NCBI GenBank assembly: GCA_947631185.1
Contig: CANRKJ010000005.1
Coordinates: forward strand, 19,478 to 83,477
Origin: an uncultured Clostridia bacterium
Lineage (GTDB): Bacteria; Bacillota; Clostridia; TANB77; CAG-508
DNA length: 64,000 nucleotides
Direction: 5' to 3'
Within the stretch, counting starts at the first letter, position 1. Each line of letters opens with the position of its first letter. Position numbers and translations under genes: made by a program. The notes beneath the pieces were generated by a model that was not told the DNA's origin, ran no database searches, and saw only the letters and a list, made by a program, of their open reading frames with translations. This document shows positions 29,114-38,953 of the stretch, piece after piece.

Positions 29114-31405
29114 ATGTTATGTTCAATTTGTAATAAAAAACCAGCAGTAGTATTCATAAACAAAGTTGAAAATGGCAAAAATACTTTAGAAGGATTATGT
29201 TATACTTGTGCAAAAGAAAAAGGTATAAACCCTCTTGAAATTATGAGTCAAAATGCAAATATTTCTCAAGAAGATTTAAATCAATTAACTGAACAATTCG
29301 GAAATATTATAAATGAATTTTCTGAAAATATGGATATAAATGTTGATGAAGCAAATGCTGATGAAGGAAATGAAAATAATCCTCTTAGCAGTTTATTTAA
29401 TATTTTTAAAAATAATAATGAAAATAATCAAGAAAAAAATTCTAGTTCAAATAAAAGAAGTGTTAGAGTTGAAAAGAAAGCAAAAAATAATAGAAAAAAA
29501 TTTTTAGATACTTTTGGAACAAATCTAACTACTAAAGCTAAAGAAAACCTTTTGGATGATGTTATAGGTAGAGAAAATGAAATTGAAAGAGTTACACAAA
29601 TTTTAAATCGTCGTTCAAAAAATAATCCTTGTTTAATTGGTGAACCTGGTGTTGGAAAAACAGCAATAGCTCAAGGATTAGCAATAAAAATTGCTAGAGG
29701 AGAAGTTCCAGCTAAGCTTCTAAAAAAAGAAGTTTATCTTATAGATATGACTGCAATTATTGCAGGAACTCAATTTAGAGGTCAATTTGAAGCTAGAATG
29801 AAGCAATTAATTGATGAATGTAGGACATATGGTAATATTATATTAGTTATAGATGAAATTCATAATATTATAGGTGCAGGTGATGCAGAACATTCTATGA
29901 ATGCTGCCAATATTCTTAAACCAGCTTTATCTAATGGAGAAATTCAAATAATAGGAACTACTACTTTAAAAGAATACAGAAAATATATTGAAAAAGATTC
30001 TGCATTAGAAAGAAGATTTCAACCAGTTTTAGTGGAAGAGCCAAATATAGAAGATACCATAAAAATTTTAAAAGGAATAAAAAAATATTATGAAGATTAT
30101 CATAAAGTTATAATTACTGATGATGTAATAGAAAAAACCATTTTAATGTCTGAAAAATATATTCATGATAGATTTTTACCGGATAAAGCAATAGATATTA
30201 TCGATGAAGCTTGTTCAAAAATAAACCTTGATAATAAAGCTTTATATGAAATTGAAATTATAAAAAATGAGCTTGCAGAACTTTCAGAAGAAAAAGAAGA
30301 AGCTGTTTCTTCTGATTCAATTGAAGATTATCAAAAAGCCGCAGATTTAAAAACTAAAGAATGTTCATTAACTGATAGACTACACGAATTGGAATCAAAT
30401 CTAAAACCTACTTTTCTAACAATCACAGAAATTGCTGAAGTAATAGAAAGATGGACTAAAATTCCTGTAACAAAAATTACAGAAGCTGAAACTGAAAAAT
30501 TGTTAAACTTAGAGAAAAACCTTCATAAACATATAATTGGACAAAATCATGCAGTAGAATCTGTTTCTAAAGCAATTAGACGAAATAGAGCTGGTATACA
30601 AAGTACAAAACGTCCACCATCATTTATTTTTGTTGGTCCTACTGGAGTAGGTAAAACAGAACTTGCTAAAGCTTTAGCACTAGAAATGTTTGGTTCTGAA
30701 GAAGCTATTATTAGAATTGATATGTCAGAATATATGGAAAGTCATTCAACTTCAAAACTTATAGGTTCACCTCCAGGATATGTAGGTTATGATGATGCTG
30801 GTCAACTCACTGAAAAAGTAAAAAGAAGACCATATTCAATTATTCTTTTAGATGAAATTGAAAAAGCTCACCCAGATGTATTTAATATTTTACTTCAAGT
30901 ATTAGATGATGGAAAACTTACAGATTCCCAAGGAAATACTATAAACTTTTCAAATACAATTATAATTATGACTTCAAATGCTGGATCTAACTTAAATAAT
31001 AATACAATTGGCTTTGGAAAATCTTCTGCTATGATAGATAATGATAAATTGATCAATGCACTTAAAGATTTATTTAGACCAGAATTTTTAAATAGAGTTG
31101 ATGAAATAATTCCATTTGATAGTTTAAAAGAAGATGAATTGCTTCAAATAATTGATTTATTATTAAACAAAACTAATGAGGCAATATCTACTAAAGAACT
31201 TAAATTAAACGTTTCTGAAAATGCAAAAAAATATATTCTTTTAAAAGGAACAGATTTAAAATATGGTGCTAGACCTCTTAGAAGAGCAATACAAAAATAT
31301 ATTGAAGATGAAATTGCAGAAATGATTTTGAGAAATGAAGCAACTTTTGGTCAAACTATTAACATTGACTGTAAAGATGATAAGTTAATTTTTAGTGCAA
31401 ATTAG
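29114..31405 (+). CDS. clpE: ClpE-type Clp ATPase with N-terminal zinc finger
   Basis: 763 residues. In place of the ClpC N-domain it has a CxxC-(22)-CxxC zinc finger (Cys 3, 6, 29, 32), then a low-complexity Asn/Glu linker, AAA+ domain 1 (GEPGVGKTA), a UVR-like helix ([12 protein letters not shown]), AAA+ domain 2 (GPTGVGKTE) and an IGFG loop for ClpP. This order is that of ClpE. Unfolds stress-damaged or regulatory proteins for ClpP. Transcribed alone between its own promoter and terminator. Confidence 0.92.
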   Translation: MLCSICNKKPAVVFINKVENGKNTLEGLCYTCAKEKGINPLEIMSQNANISQEDLNQLTEQFGNIINEFSENMDINVDEANADEGNENNPLSSLFNIFKNNNENNQEKNSSSNKRSVRVEKKAKNNRKKFLDTFGTNLTTKAKENLLDDVIGRENEIERVTQILNRRSKNNPCLIGEPGVGKTAIAQGLAIKIARGEVPAKLLKKEVYLIDMTAIIAGTQFRGQFEARMKQLIDECRTYGNIILVIDEIHNIIGAGDAEHSMNAANILKPALSNGEIQIIGTTTLKEYRKYIEKDSALERRFQPVLVEEPNIEDTIKILKGIKKYYEDYHKVIITDDVIEKTILMSEKYIHDRFLPDKAIDIIDEACSKINLDNKALYEIEIIKNELAELSEEKEEAVSSDSIEDYQKAADLKTKECSLTDRLHELESNLKPTFLTITEIAEVIERWTKIPVTKITEAETEKLLNLEKNLHKHIIGQNHAVESVSKAIRRNRAGIQSTKRPPSFIFVGPTGVGKTELAKALALEMFGSEEAIIRIDMSEYMESHSTSKLIGSPPGYVGYDDAGQLTEKVKRRPYSIILLDEIEKAHPDVFNILLQVLDDGKLTDSQGNTINFSNTIIIMTSNAGSNLNNNTIGFGKSSAMIDNDKLINALKDLFRPEFLNRVDEIIPFDSLKEDELLQIIDLLLNKTNEAISTKELKLNVSENAKKYILLKGTDLKYGARPLRRAIQKYIEDEIAEMILRNEATFGQTINIDCKDDKLIFSAN

Positions 31406-31424
31406 TAAATTTAGAGTATTATTT

Positions 31425-31460
31425 AAAAAAGGAATATTTCAATTTGAAATATTCCTTTTT
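31425..31460. terminator. Terminator of clpE
   Basis: AAAAAAGGAATATTTC, loop AATTT, GAAATATTCCTTTTT. Symmetric, so it can serve both strands. Confidence 0.9.
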
Positions 31461-31514
31461 CATATATTATGAAAGTTATTCGAACTTTTTAATACACAAA
31501 AGCTTCGCTAACAT

Positions 31515-32093
31515 TTATTCATAATCTTCTAATTTAGAATTTATATTACCTTTTCCATATACTTCAATACCTTTTTTTAGTTTTTGAATATCTGAATCAG
31601 CTAAATAATCTTTACTAATATTAGTAACTAAATACAATTCTTCCTCCTCATTATTATTTAATTTAAAAACCTCAATAAAATCTTCCCCTAATCTTATCAC
31701 ATAATGTTCATCACAAATTCCATTAACTTTTTCTTCAACCTTTATTTCTTCTTTTGAAAAATCTTTTAAAGTAAAATTAGAATATTTTTTTATAAATTCA
31801 TCTTCTGTTAAGTTAATCATTTCATTATCTACTTGAGAAATAACTTCTTTTTTATGATTACATTTAGAATAAATTTCTTCAATAACTAATTTTGTATTTA
31901 TTCCTATTTTTTCTTCTTCATAACTTGTTTCTTTTGTTATATTTGTTTCTGAGATTTTATTAAATGTTCTAGCTTTTTCTATTCCTTCACTAATTACTTC
32001 TTCATGTGTTTCATCAAAAAAATAAAATGCTACTACAAAAGTTAATAAAAACATTAATAGTCCGAATAAAAATAAATATATATAATTTTTCAT
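31515..32093 (-). CDS. Membrane protein with BofC-like C-terminal domain
   Basis: 192 residues from ATG 32093 (AGAGG 9 bases upstream). One N-terminal membrane helix (YLFLFGLLMFLLTFVVAFYF), a linker, then a domain with LTEDEFIKKYSNF, KVNGICDEHYVIRLGEDF and a GIEVYGKGNINSKLEDYE ending, which resembles the BofC C-terminal domain proteins of Clostridia. BofC in Bacillus restrains SpoIVB protease during sporulation, so a role in the spore checkpoint is possible but not shown. Confidence 0.6.
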   Translation of the reverse strand: MKNYIYLFLFGLLMFLLTFVVAFYFFDETHEEVISEGIEKARTFNKISETNITKETSYEEEKIGINTKLVIEEIYSKCNHKKEVISQVDNEMINLTEDEFIKKYSNFTLKDFSKEEIKVEEKVNGICDEHYVIRLGEDFIEVFKLNNNEEEELYLVTNISKDYLADSDIQKLKKGIEVYGKGNINSKLEDYE

Positions 32094-32204
32094 ATAAATA
32101 CCTCTGCTTTTTTTGTTATTATTAACTTTATTTGAAAAATTATACATATTTATTTAATAATTTATATGTATTTAAGTTCTTCTACAATTTATATATTTAA
32201 ATTT

Positions 32205-32229
32205 AAAGAGCATCCAATGGACGCCCTTT
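32205..32229 (-). terminator. Terminator of the ChW protein gene, resembling a repeat arm
   Basis: Minus strand AAAGGGCGTCC-ATT-GGATGCTCTTT folds with two G-U pairs, then AT-rich DNA. The GGGCG..CCATTGG core resembles the arms of the inverted repeat at 51919-52025. Confidence 0.6.
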
Positions 32230-32252
32230 AAAATTTTATAATATTATAAAAA

Positions 32253-34943
32253 TTATTTTACTTCTTCATAATGAGCTTCAAATGTTTTATCACAATCTTC
32301 AACTGTTGTTTCTAGAATCTCACTATCACAAACTTTTTCACCTGTACCTGCATTAAACCATCCAACAAATTTATATCCTGGTTTTGCATCTGGAGCTTTT
32401 CTAGAAAACTTCCAATCTGCTGTTATAACAGAATCAATATCCATTCCTTCACCATTAAATCCAAAAGATTTTTCAGTATCAGCTTTATAAATTATATACC
32501 AAACTTTACGATAATAGTATCCACCTTTTTCTCTTAAAGCATCATAAAATTTATTTAATTGATCAGTACTTAATGAATTAATAATTTCTACACCATACAT
32601 TTCATAAAGTGTTGGTTTAAATACTTTACTTGCCCATTCATTTGTCCACATTGGCATTTCATAATGACATCTTTTACAAATATGATTCTCATCAAAATCA
32701 TGACCAATTCCAATTATACCATTATCAAAATCCTCTGTTACACAAACTTTATATTGTTCAGGATCTATTTTATTTGCTGATTTTACCATTGCTTTTACAT
32801 TAGTTAAATAAGATTTAACAACTTCAATTTCATTATATAATGTTTTAGTTTCAGTATTCTTTTTAATTTCTTCTCCATTTTCTAATACATAACGAGCTTC
32901 AAAGCCTTTATCCATATCTCTCCATGGAACCACTATAGTTTTACCATCATCATCAATATATGCTGATTCACTTTCAGTTTCAGTTTTTCTAGTAATTTTT
33001 CTAACTTCAATTTCATCATAATGATCAGTATTTAGTACTTGATACCAACCTTCAAATTTATATCCACTTTTTGCCTCTGGAGCTTGCATTTTAATTGTAG
33101 GAATATCTCCTCTTCTACCTTCTATTACAGTTTCTTCTTTACCGCCTTGATGATTATTGAATCCCACACATTTATTAAGATCACATGTAAATCCTACATG
33201 CCAAATTGCAGCGTGTCTCGTATTTTCGTTAGCCCATACATTCCACCAAACACTATCATGATCACTATTTCCGCAACTGCATTTTCCTGTCTTATCATTC
33301 CATGTATGACCTATACCAAAAGAAGTTACTTTATTTCCACTATATTGAATTTGACATTTACATTTTGAACATTCTGCCATTTTTAAATCATCTGTTTCAA
33401 TAGTATCACTTAATAATACAAAATTATGTCCTGTTGCTTTTATTATATCTCCACCTTTAACTTTTCCACATATAGAACATTCGTATTTTTCTTCTCTTCC
33501 ATCAACTTCACAAGTTGCTTCAACTCTATTACTTACACATTTATAATCATGTTCTTCTGAAACAGGAATTGTTTTTATAATTTTTTCATAATCACAATTT
33601 TCACAATCTTCATAAACCTTACCTTGAGCTATACAAGTTGGTTCAACAGTTATAGTTTTTATACTATGTCCAGTTGGATTAATTTCAGAAGTTTCTATTG
33701 CCTCATTACATCCTTTTCTAGTACAAATTTTTCCTTCTAATCCTTTTTCTGTACAAGTAGCAGGTTTAATTACAGATTTTTCTGAAGCAAAATTATGTCC
33801 TAATATTGGAGTAACATTAAAGAAAATTTGACCACAAACTTTACATTTTGAGTATTCAGCACCATGTTTTGTACAAGTAGCTTCTACATCTGATTCTGGA
33901 GTTCTTACTAATTCATGAGGTTTTGTAATCTTTCTTGTTTCTGTATATCCACACTCTGTGCATTTTCTTTCCTCAACACCATTTATTTGACAAGTAGCTT
34001 GAACAGTAGTTTTCCATTCAGAGAAAGTATGATTTTCATGAGTTTCTTTTACCTCTGGAGTAGTTACTTTTTCTTCTACTTTAGGTTGAGCTTGTGATTC
34101 AGTTTCTTTATTCATTTCTTCAGAATTTTTATTTTCTTCTGATAATTTACTTTCTATTTCTTTCTTTATTTTCTCATATAAAAGCTGAGCTTCTTCCTTT
34201 TTCTTTTCTTTTTCAGCAGATAATTTCACATCTAAATCATCTTTCTCTTTAGTTGTTGATTTAGATGAAACTTTATATGTAGGAACTTCAATATTCTCTA
34301 TTTTACCTTTTTGAGCGCTTTTTACAGATGTTTCATTATTTTCCTTTGGAATTATTGCAATCTCAATAGCTTCAATTCTTCTTGATTGACCAACTGTACC
34401 TGCATAATTTCCAATATTTAAAGTTGCTTTATCTATTGAATTTTGAGCAGTAATCCATTTCATCCATCCATGATCTTGTACATGAACACGATATTTTATC
34501 TCATAGCCATCTAATCCTATTGCTACTATTTGAAAAGCTTCAACTCTCCTTGATTGTCCTGTTGTTCCAGTAAAATTGGTTCCTATTTTATTATCAGCTG
34601 TTACCCAATCCATCCATCCATGATCTTGAACATGTGCACGATACATAATTTTAGAGTTTTCTGGTCCATCAAAATTAATTTCTAATGCTTCCATTCTTTT
34701 TGATTGTCCTGTGGTTCCAACAAAATCATCACTCAATGGAATTCTTGCTTTTAATTCAATTTCTCCAACTGGATTTCTAAAATAATTAAACCAGCCATAA
34801 TCTTGAACATGTGCACAATATGACAAATTAATTGTAGTTGTAGTAGCAAATAAATTTAATGGCATGTATGATATAAAAAACACAGCCATTAATAAAATTG
34901 CAAATAGCATACAACAAAACTTTTTAATATTTATCATAAGCAT
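32253..34943 (-). CDS. Secreted ChW-repeat surface protein
   Basis: 896 residues. Signal peptide (about 1-33, ending in LFATT), three ChW repeats (about 38-205) seen as HVQDYGWFNYF, HVQDHGWMDWV and HVQDHGWMKWI with TTGQSRRVEAF-type ends, a Lys/Glu-rich coiled linker (210-310), six to seven Cys-rich modules of the form ATCTEKG..CxxC (310-560), and two GYKFVGWF-type modules (about 650-690 and 850-890) resembling InlB B-repeats. No LPxTG. ChW repeats are typical of Clostridium surface proteins and may bind glycans. Likely wall-associated adhesin or glycan binder; exact role unknown. Followed by its own terminator. Confidence 0.8.
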   Translation of the reverse strand: MLMINIKKFCCMLFAILLMAVFFISYMPLNLFATTTTINLSYCAHVQDYGWFNYFRNPVGEIELKARIPLSDDFVGTTGQSKRMEALEINFDGPENSKIMYRAHVQDHGWMDWVTADNKIGTNFTGTTGQSRRVEAFQIVAIGLDGYEIKYRVHVQDHGWMKWITAQNSIDKATLNIGNYAGTVGQSRRIEAIEIAIIPKENNETSVKSAQKGKIENIEVPTYKVSSKSTTKEKDDLDVKLSAEKEKKKEEAQLLYEKIKKEIESKLSEENKNSEEMNKETESQAQPKVEEKVTTPEVKETHENHTFSEWKTTVQATCQINGVEERKCTECGYTETRKITKPHELVRTPESDVEATCTKHGAEYSKCKVCGQIFFNVTPILGHNFASEKSVIKPATCTEKGLEGKICTRKGCNEAIETSEINPTGHSIKTITVEPTCIAQGKVYEDCENCDYEKIIKTIPVSEEHDYKCVSNRVEATCEVDGREEKYECSICGKVKGGDIIKATGHNFVLLSDTIETDDLKMAECSKCKCQIQYSGNKVTSFGIGHTWNDKTGKCSCGNSDHDSVWWNVWANENTRHAAIWHVGFTCDLNKCVGFNNHQGGKEETVIEGRRGDIPTIKMQAPEAKSGYKFEGWYQVLNTDHYDEIEVRKITRKTETESESAYIDDDGKTIVVPWRDMDKGFEARYVLENGEEIKKNTETKTLYNEIEVVKSYLTNVKAMVKSANKIDPEQYKVCVTEDFDNGIIGIGHDFDENHICKRCHYEMPMWTNEWASKVFKPTLYEMYGVEIINSLSTDQLNKFYDALREKGGYYYRKVWYIIYKADTEKSFGFNGEGMDIDSVITADWKFSRKAPDAKPGYKFVGWFNAGTGEKVCDSEILETTVEDCDKTFEAHYEEVK

Positions 34944-35214
34944 TCATCCCCTTTTTTTTATTATATTTACCTACTTTAATTATAACATATATGGTATTTT
35001 CATTCAACTATTTTTCGGCATATTTATACGTATTTTCAAGCTTTTGCAAATAATTATTAATCTTAAAAAAATGATTGTTTTTTTACATATTTTTACTTTA
35101 AATTTTGTCAGATTATTACATAATTTTTTTAATATATTTAATCATTTTTAAACACATTTATGTATAAAATTGACTTTATTTTATATTTTTATAATTATAT
35201 ATTTTAAAATACCT

Positions 35215-35796
35215 TTAATTATTTATCATCTTTGTAATTTCTATTATGTTACCTTTTTTATCTACAATTATTCTTATTTCTCCATCTTTATCTGTTCTAT
35301 AAATTTTTACCTTATTTTCTTGCAATGTCTTAATTACTTGATTGTCTGGATGTCCAAATTTATTATTTTCTCCTACTCCAATTAAAGCAATCTTTGGATT
35401 AATTAATTCAATAAATTGGTTAGTAGATGATGTTTTAGACCCATGATGTGCTATTTTTAAAACTGTTGAATTTAATTTATTAGAACTTTTATATATTTTT
35501 ATCAACTTTTCCTCTGCTATTTTTTCTATATCTCCAGTAAAAAGCATTGAAAATTTCTTATAATGTAATTTACATACAATGGAATTATTATTTAATTTAT
35601 TTTCATTTATAAAATTATTATCATAAGGCCATAAAAATTCAAAAAAAACATCATTTTCAATATAAATTTTTTTTAATTTATCAATAATTATTAAATTTAT
35701 TTTTTCTTTATTTATTATTTTTAAAAAGTCTTCTAAATTTTTGGTTTTTTCTACCTGTTTCGATATAATTACATTCTTAACTTTTATATTTTTCAT
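35215..35796 (-). CDS. comEC: ComEC C-terminal part (metallo-beta-lactamase domain), after a frameshift
   Basis: 193 residues that are the direct continuation of the ComEC gene upstream, in another frame. MKNIKVKNVIIS, MLFTGDIEKIAE and LKIAHHGSKTSS are the standard ComEC nuclease-like motifs. The first part ends in the HxDxDH motif; removing two bases (CG of the CGG codon at 35814-35816) joins the frames as DHV-DG-ILYIM. Joined length is about 750 residues, normal for ComEC. As a separate protein it would lack the metal-binding motif, so either frameshifting or loss of function must be assumed. Confidence 0.85.
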   Translation of the reverse strand: MKNIKVKNVIISKQVEKTKNLEDFLKIINKEKINLIIIDKLKKIYIENDVFFEFLWPYDNNFINENKLNNNSIVCKLHYKKFSMLFTGDIEKIAEEKLIKIYKSSNKLNSTVLKIAHHGSKTSSTNQFIELINPKIALIGVGENNKFGHPDNQVIKTLQENKVKIYRTDKDGEIRIIVDKKGNIIEITKMINN

Positions 35797-37484
35797 TATA
35801 TATAAAATTCCGTCCGCACATGGTCAGAATCAAAATGAGAAACGATTATATAATCTAGTTTTGATATTCTTCTATCTAATAAGTATGGTAATACAGTATA
35901 TTCACCTTGGTCAAATTGGTTACTATTTCCTTCTCCACCATCTATTAAAATCGTCTTATTACTTTTTGTTTTAATTAATGTACAATCACCTTGACCAACA
36001 TCTATAAAATATATGGAAAAGTTATTCTGAAAAAGAAATGCTATTTGAAAAAATAAATTAATTATAATAAAAAAAATAAATAATATTTTTAAATAATTTA
36101 AATATTTTTTTCTGTTTAATATAAAATATAAAGCTAAATAATAAATTATTATATTTACTATTATAGGTGTTTTTACAAATATTTTTGATAAAGATAAATT
36201 AGAAATAAAACTTGCAGATGAAAATATTATATTTAAGATAAAAATTTCAATATTTGATATAAAATTCCCTATTCCAAAGATATTTCCAAATAAGCATATT
36301 ATAAAACCCAATAATATTATTGGTGAAATAAAAATACTGGTAATGATATTAGAAATAAAAAAAGTTAAAGAAATCGTATTAAAATTGTAAACTATAATTG
36401 GTGCAATGAATAACCATACACTAATACTTAATAAAAAGTTTTCACAAATATATTTAAAGAAAATATTTTTATTATTATTTTTCCATTTGGAATAAACTAC
36501 TATAATTCCAAAAGTACCAAAAAAAGAAAGCCATACTCCTACATTTTCTATATAATATGGATTTATCACTAATAATATTATAAGTGATGAAAATAAATTT
36601 ACAAAAACATTGGACTTTCTATAAAAAAAATTTGATATTTCATTCATACTAAACATTACTAAAGCTCTAATACTAGATGGAGTTTTCCCAATCATAATAA
36701 CATAAAAAAATATGATAATTAATCCTAATATACTTTCTTTCTTTTTGCTATTTAATAAACTAAATATTTTTTTTATAAAAATAATAATATAACTGATATG
36801 CATACCAGATATAGCTAAAATATGTGATAAATTTGCGTCTCTAAAACTTTTCTCTATTTCTTTAGATAATTCAGTTTTATCTCCTAAAATAATACTTTTT
36901 AAAAAAGATTTACATTTTTCGTCTACTATAGATTCATTTATATTATTTTCTAGCCTAATTTTTATACAATTCAAAATACTTTCTATACTTTTCTTATTAG
37001 TAATTTTATACCCTTTTTGTTCATATACTATCCCATAAATTTTTTCTTGCCATAATATTCTTCTATAATTAAAACCTCTATAATTTCTCGCACATGAAGC
37101 ATATTTAAAATCTCCATTAACATTTATAATATCACCATATTTATAATTTGTATTTTTATTAGTATATAAAATTAGCTTTGTGTTTTTATATTTTTTATTC
37201 CCATCAATCTCATTAACTAAACAAATATATTTATTATTATATTCTGTATCTTCTTTATTACTAATAATTTTAACCAAAAAATTTCCATATTCTAAGTCAT
37301 TATATAAGTTTAAAACTTTGTTTTGAAAGGAATAAGAATATAAGGAAAACAATAAAAAAAATAATATATATATTTTTTTTATATTTAATATATATGATAA
37401 ATATATTAAAAAAATTAAAAGTAAAATAAAAAGAGCTATATTTTTTATATATAGCCCCCATATTATTCCAATAATTATAAACAA
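35796..37484 (-). CDS. comEC: ComEC/Rec2 DNA uptake channel, N-terminal and membrane part, frameshifted
   Basis: 562 residues: N-terminal helices, an OB-like outside domain (NVNGDFKYASCARNYRGFNYR), the competence membrane domain with about ten helices (LSHILAISGMHISYI), and the start of the lactamase domain ending at VSHFDSDH. ComEC carries transforming DNA across the membrane. After DHV the frame runs into CGG-ACG and stops six codons on; the true continuation is the next feature. The start is also odd: TTG at 37484 lies 26 bases after the ribosome site AGGAGG, whereas ATA at 37503-37505, in frame, lies 5 bases after it. Confidence 0.88.
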   Translation of the reverse strand: MFIIIGIIWGLYIKNIALFILLLIFLIYLSYILNIKKIYILFFLLFSLYSYSFQNKVLNLYNDLEYGNFLVKIISNKEDTEYNNKYICLVNEIDGNKKYKNTKLILYTNKNTNYKYGDIINVNGDFKYASCARNYRGFNYRRILWQEKIYGIVYEQKGYKITNKKSIESILNCIKIRLENNINESIVDEKCKSFLKSIILGDKTELSKEIEKSFRDANLSHILAISGMHISYIIIFIKKIFSLLNSKKKESILGLIIIFFYVIMIGKTPSSIRALVMFSMNEISNFFYRKSNVFVNLFSSLIILLVINPYYIENVGVWLSFFGTFGIIVVYSKWKNNNKNIFFKYICENFLLSISVWLFIAPIIVYNFNTISLTFFISNIITSIFISPIILLGFIICLFGNIFGIGNFISNIEIFILNIIFSSASFISNLSLSKIFVKTPIIVNIIIYYLALYFILNRKKYLNYLKILFIFFIIINLFFQIAFLFQNNFSIYFIDVGQGDCTLIKTKSNKTILIDGGEGNSNQFDQGEYTVLPYLLDRRISKLDYIIVSHFDSDHVRTEFYI

Positions 37485-37529
37485 TGTAATTTTAATTAAT
37501 TCTATTTTGACCTCCTATTAGGCCCCCAG

Positions 37530-38885
37530 CTAAATTATTCTTCTTGATGTACTATATCTTTGATTATAGTATGAATTAGAATTTAAGTTATCTATTACCA
37601 CACCTCTTGATGGATTAGCAGCATGAATAAAATTTCCATCTCCTATATATATTCCTGCATGACCAATGCTTGATTTTCCAGCGTCTAAAAATAATATTAA
37701 ATCACCTGGTTGCAAATCACTTCTTGCTACTTCTGTACCGTTTGATGCTTGACTACCAGCAGTTCTTGCAATTGAATAACCAAAATGTGAATATACATAT
37801 TGTGTAAATCCAGAACAATCAAAACCATTTGGTGATGTACCACCAGACACATATGGACTTCCTAAATATGAATTAGCAAATTCTACAATTCCTGCTCCAT
37901 TATTGGCTGTAGGTGCTGTAGAAGCAGATGTTGTTTCTGGCTGTTGAACAGCTGGTTCCACATTATTAACTTGTTGTTCTTCAATTCTCTCTTCATTTAA
38001 ATTTCTAGATGAAACATTTCCAATTGTTATTAGACTTTTTGATACATAACCCTCTGAAAAATCTGTACATGTAATTTTATACCAATCACCCTCTTCAGAT
38101 AAAATAGTTACTTCATCATTTATGTCAAGATTTCCTATTATTTTTCCACCTGGTGTTTCTCTTATTCTAGCAGTATCTGTATTAATATATCCTGTTTTTG
38201 TTTCAGTTTCAGTATTTTCTTCTACTTTTTCTGCACTTACTTCATTTATATTATCTTCTTCATTATTTTGTGGATTATTCTCCTCTGTATTTGGTGTAAC
38301 TGTTTCTTCAGGTGCTGAAACTGGATTATCAATAGCAGAATTTAAATTATTTTTTAATACCCAACCAGTATTACTTCCAGCAACTACTTGAACCCAATTA
38401 TTTATTTCTAATTTAATTTCTACCTCAGTACCTGGTTGAATAACTCCAAGATTTCTAGAAGAAAAATTTGGTAAAAGTTTTAAATTAGATTCTTTTTGAA
38501 TTGTTGGAACAGAATTTTCTGTATTTTGTTCACTCACTTGTGAAGAATCTTGAACATCTGTATTTTCTATTTCATTAGTATTTTCTTCTATATTAGTATC
38601 TGAATTATTACCATCATTTTCTTCAGCTTGTTTTTCTACATAATCTTTACTTATATATCCTGTTTTTCCATCTATCTGTACTTGATACCAACCTTCGGTT
38701 TCGCTTAATATTTCTACTTTATCATTTTTATATACATTTGTAACTATATTTGATGCTCCATCTGCACTTTCCCTAATTCTAACTGTTTTTCCTGTAACAG
38801 TACCTGTTGTAGCAAATGCAGTCTGCAATATACTCATAAATAAAACACATGAACAACCTAAAACAAACTTTTTTAATTTCTTCAT
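37530..38885 (-). CDS. NlpC/P60 cell-wall endopeptidase with three SH3b domains
   Basis: 451 residues. Signal peptide (1-25, ending FATT), SH3b domain 1 (about 27-85), acidic Asn/Glu linker, SH3b 2 (about 130-185), linker, SH3b 3 (about 225-285), then the NlpC/P60 domain (about 330-451) with catalytic Cys in NGFDCSGFTQY, His in SIGHAGIYIG and a third polar site in NFIHAANPSRG. Cleaves the peptide stems of peptidoglycan outside the cell. Placed just before comEC, with whose ribosome site its stop is closely spaced. Confidence 0.95.
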   Translation of the reverse strand: MKKLKKFVLGCSCVLFMSILQTAFATTGTVTGKTVRIRESADGASNIVTNVYKNDKVEILSETEGWYQVQIDGKTGYISKDYVEKQAEENDGNNSDTNIEENTNEIENTDVQDSSQVSEQNTENSVPTIQKESNLKLLPNFSSRNLGVIQPGTEVEIKLEINNWVQVVAGSNTGWVLKNNLNSAIDNPVSAPEETVTPNTEENNPQNNEEDNINEVSAEKVEENTETETKTGYINTDTARIRETPGGKIIGNLDINDEVTILSEEGDWYKITCTDFSEGYVSKSLITIGNVSSRNLNEERIEEQQVNNVEPAVQQPETTSASTAPTANNGAGIVEFANSYLGSPYVSGGTSPNGFDCSGFTQYVYSHFGYSIARTAGSQASNGTEVARSDLQPGDLILFLDAGKSSIGHAGIYIGDGNFIHAANPSRGVVIDNLNSNSYYNQRYSTSRRII

Positions 38886-38953
38886 TTTTTTATCCTCTTT
38901 ATTTAATTCTATATTATGTGGATAGTATATTATTGTTTTTACAAAAAGTCAAC

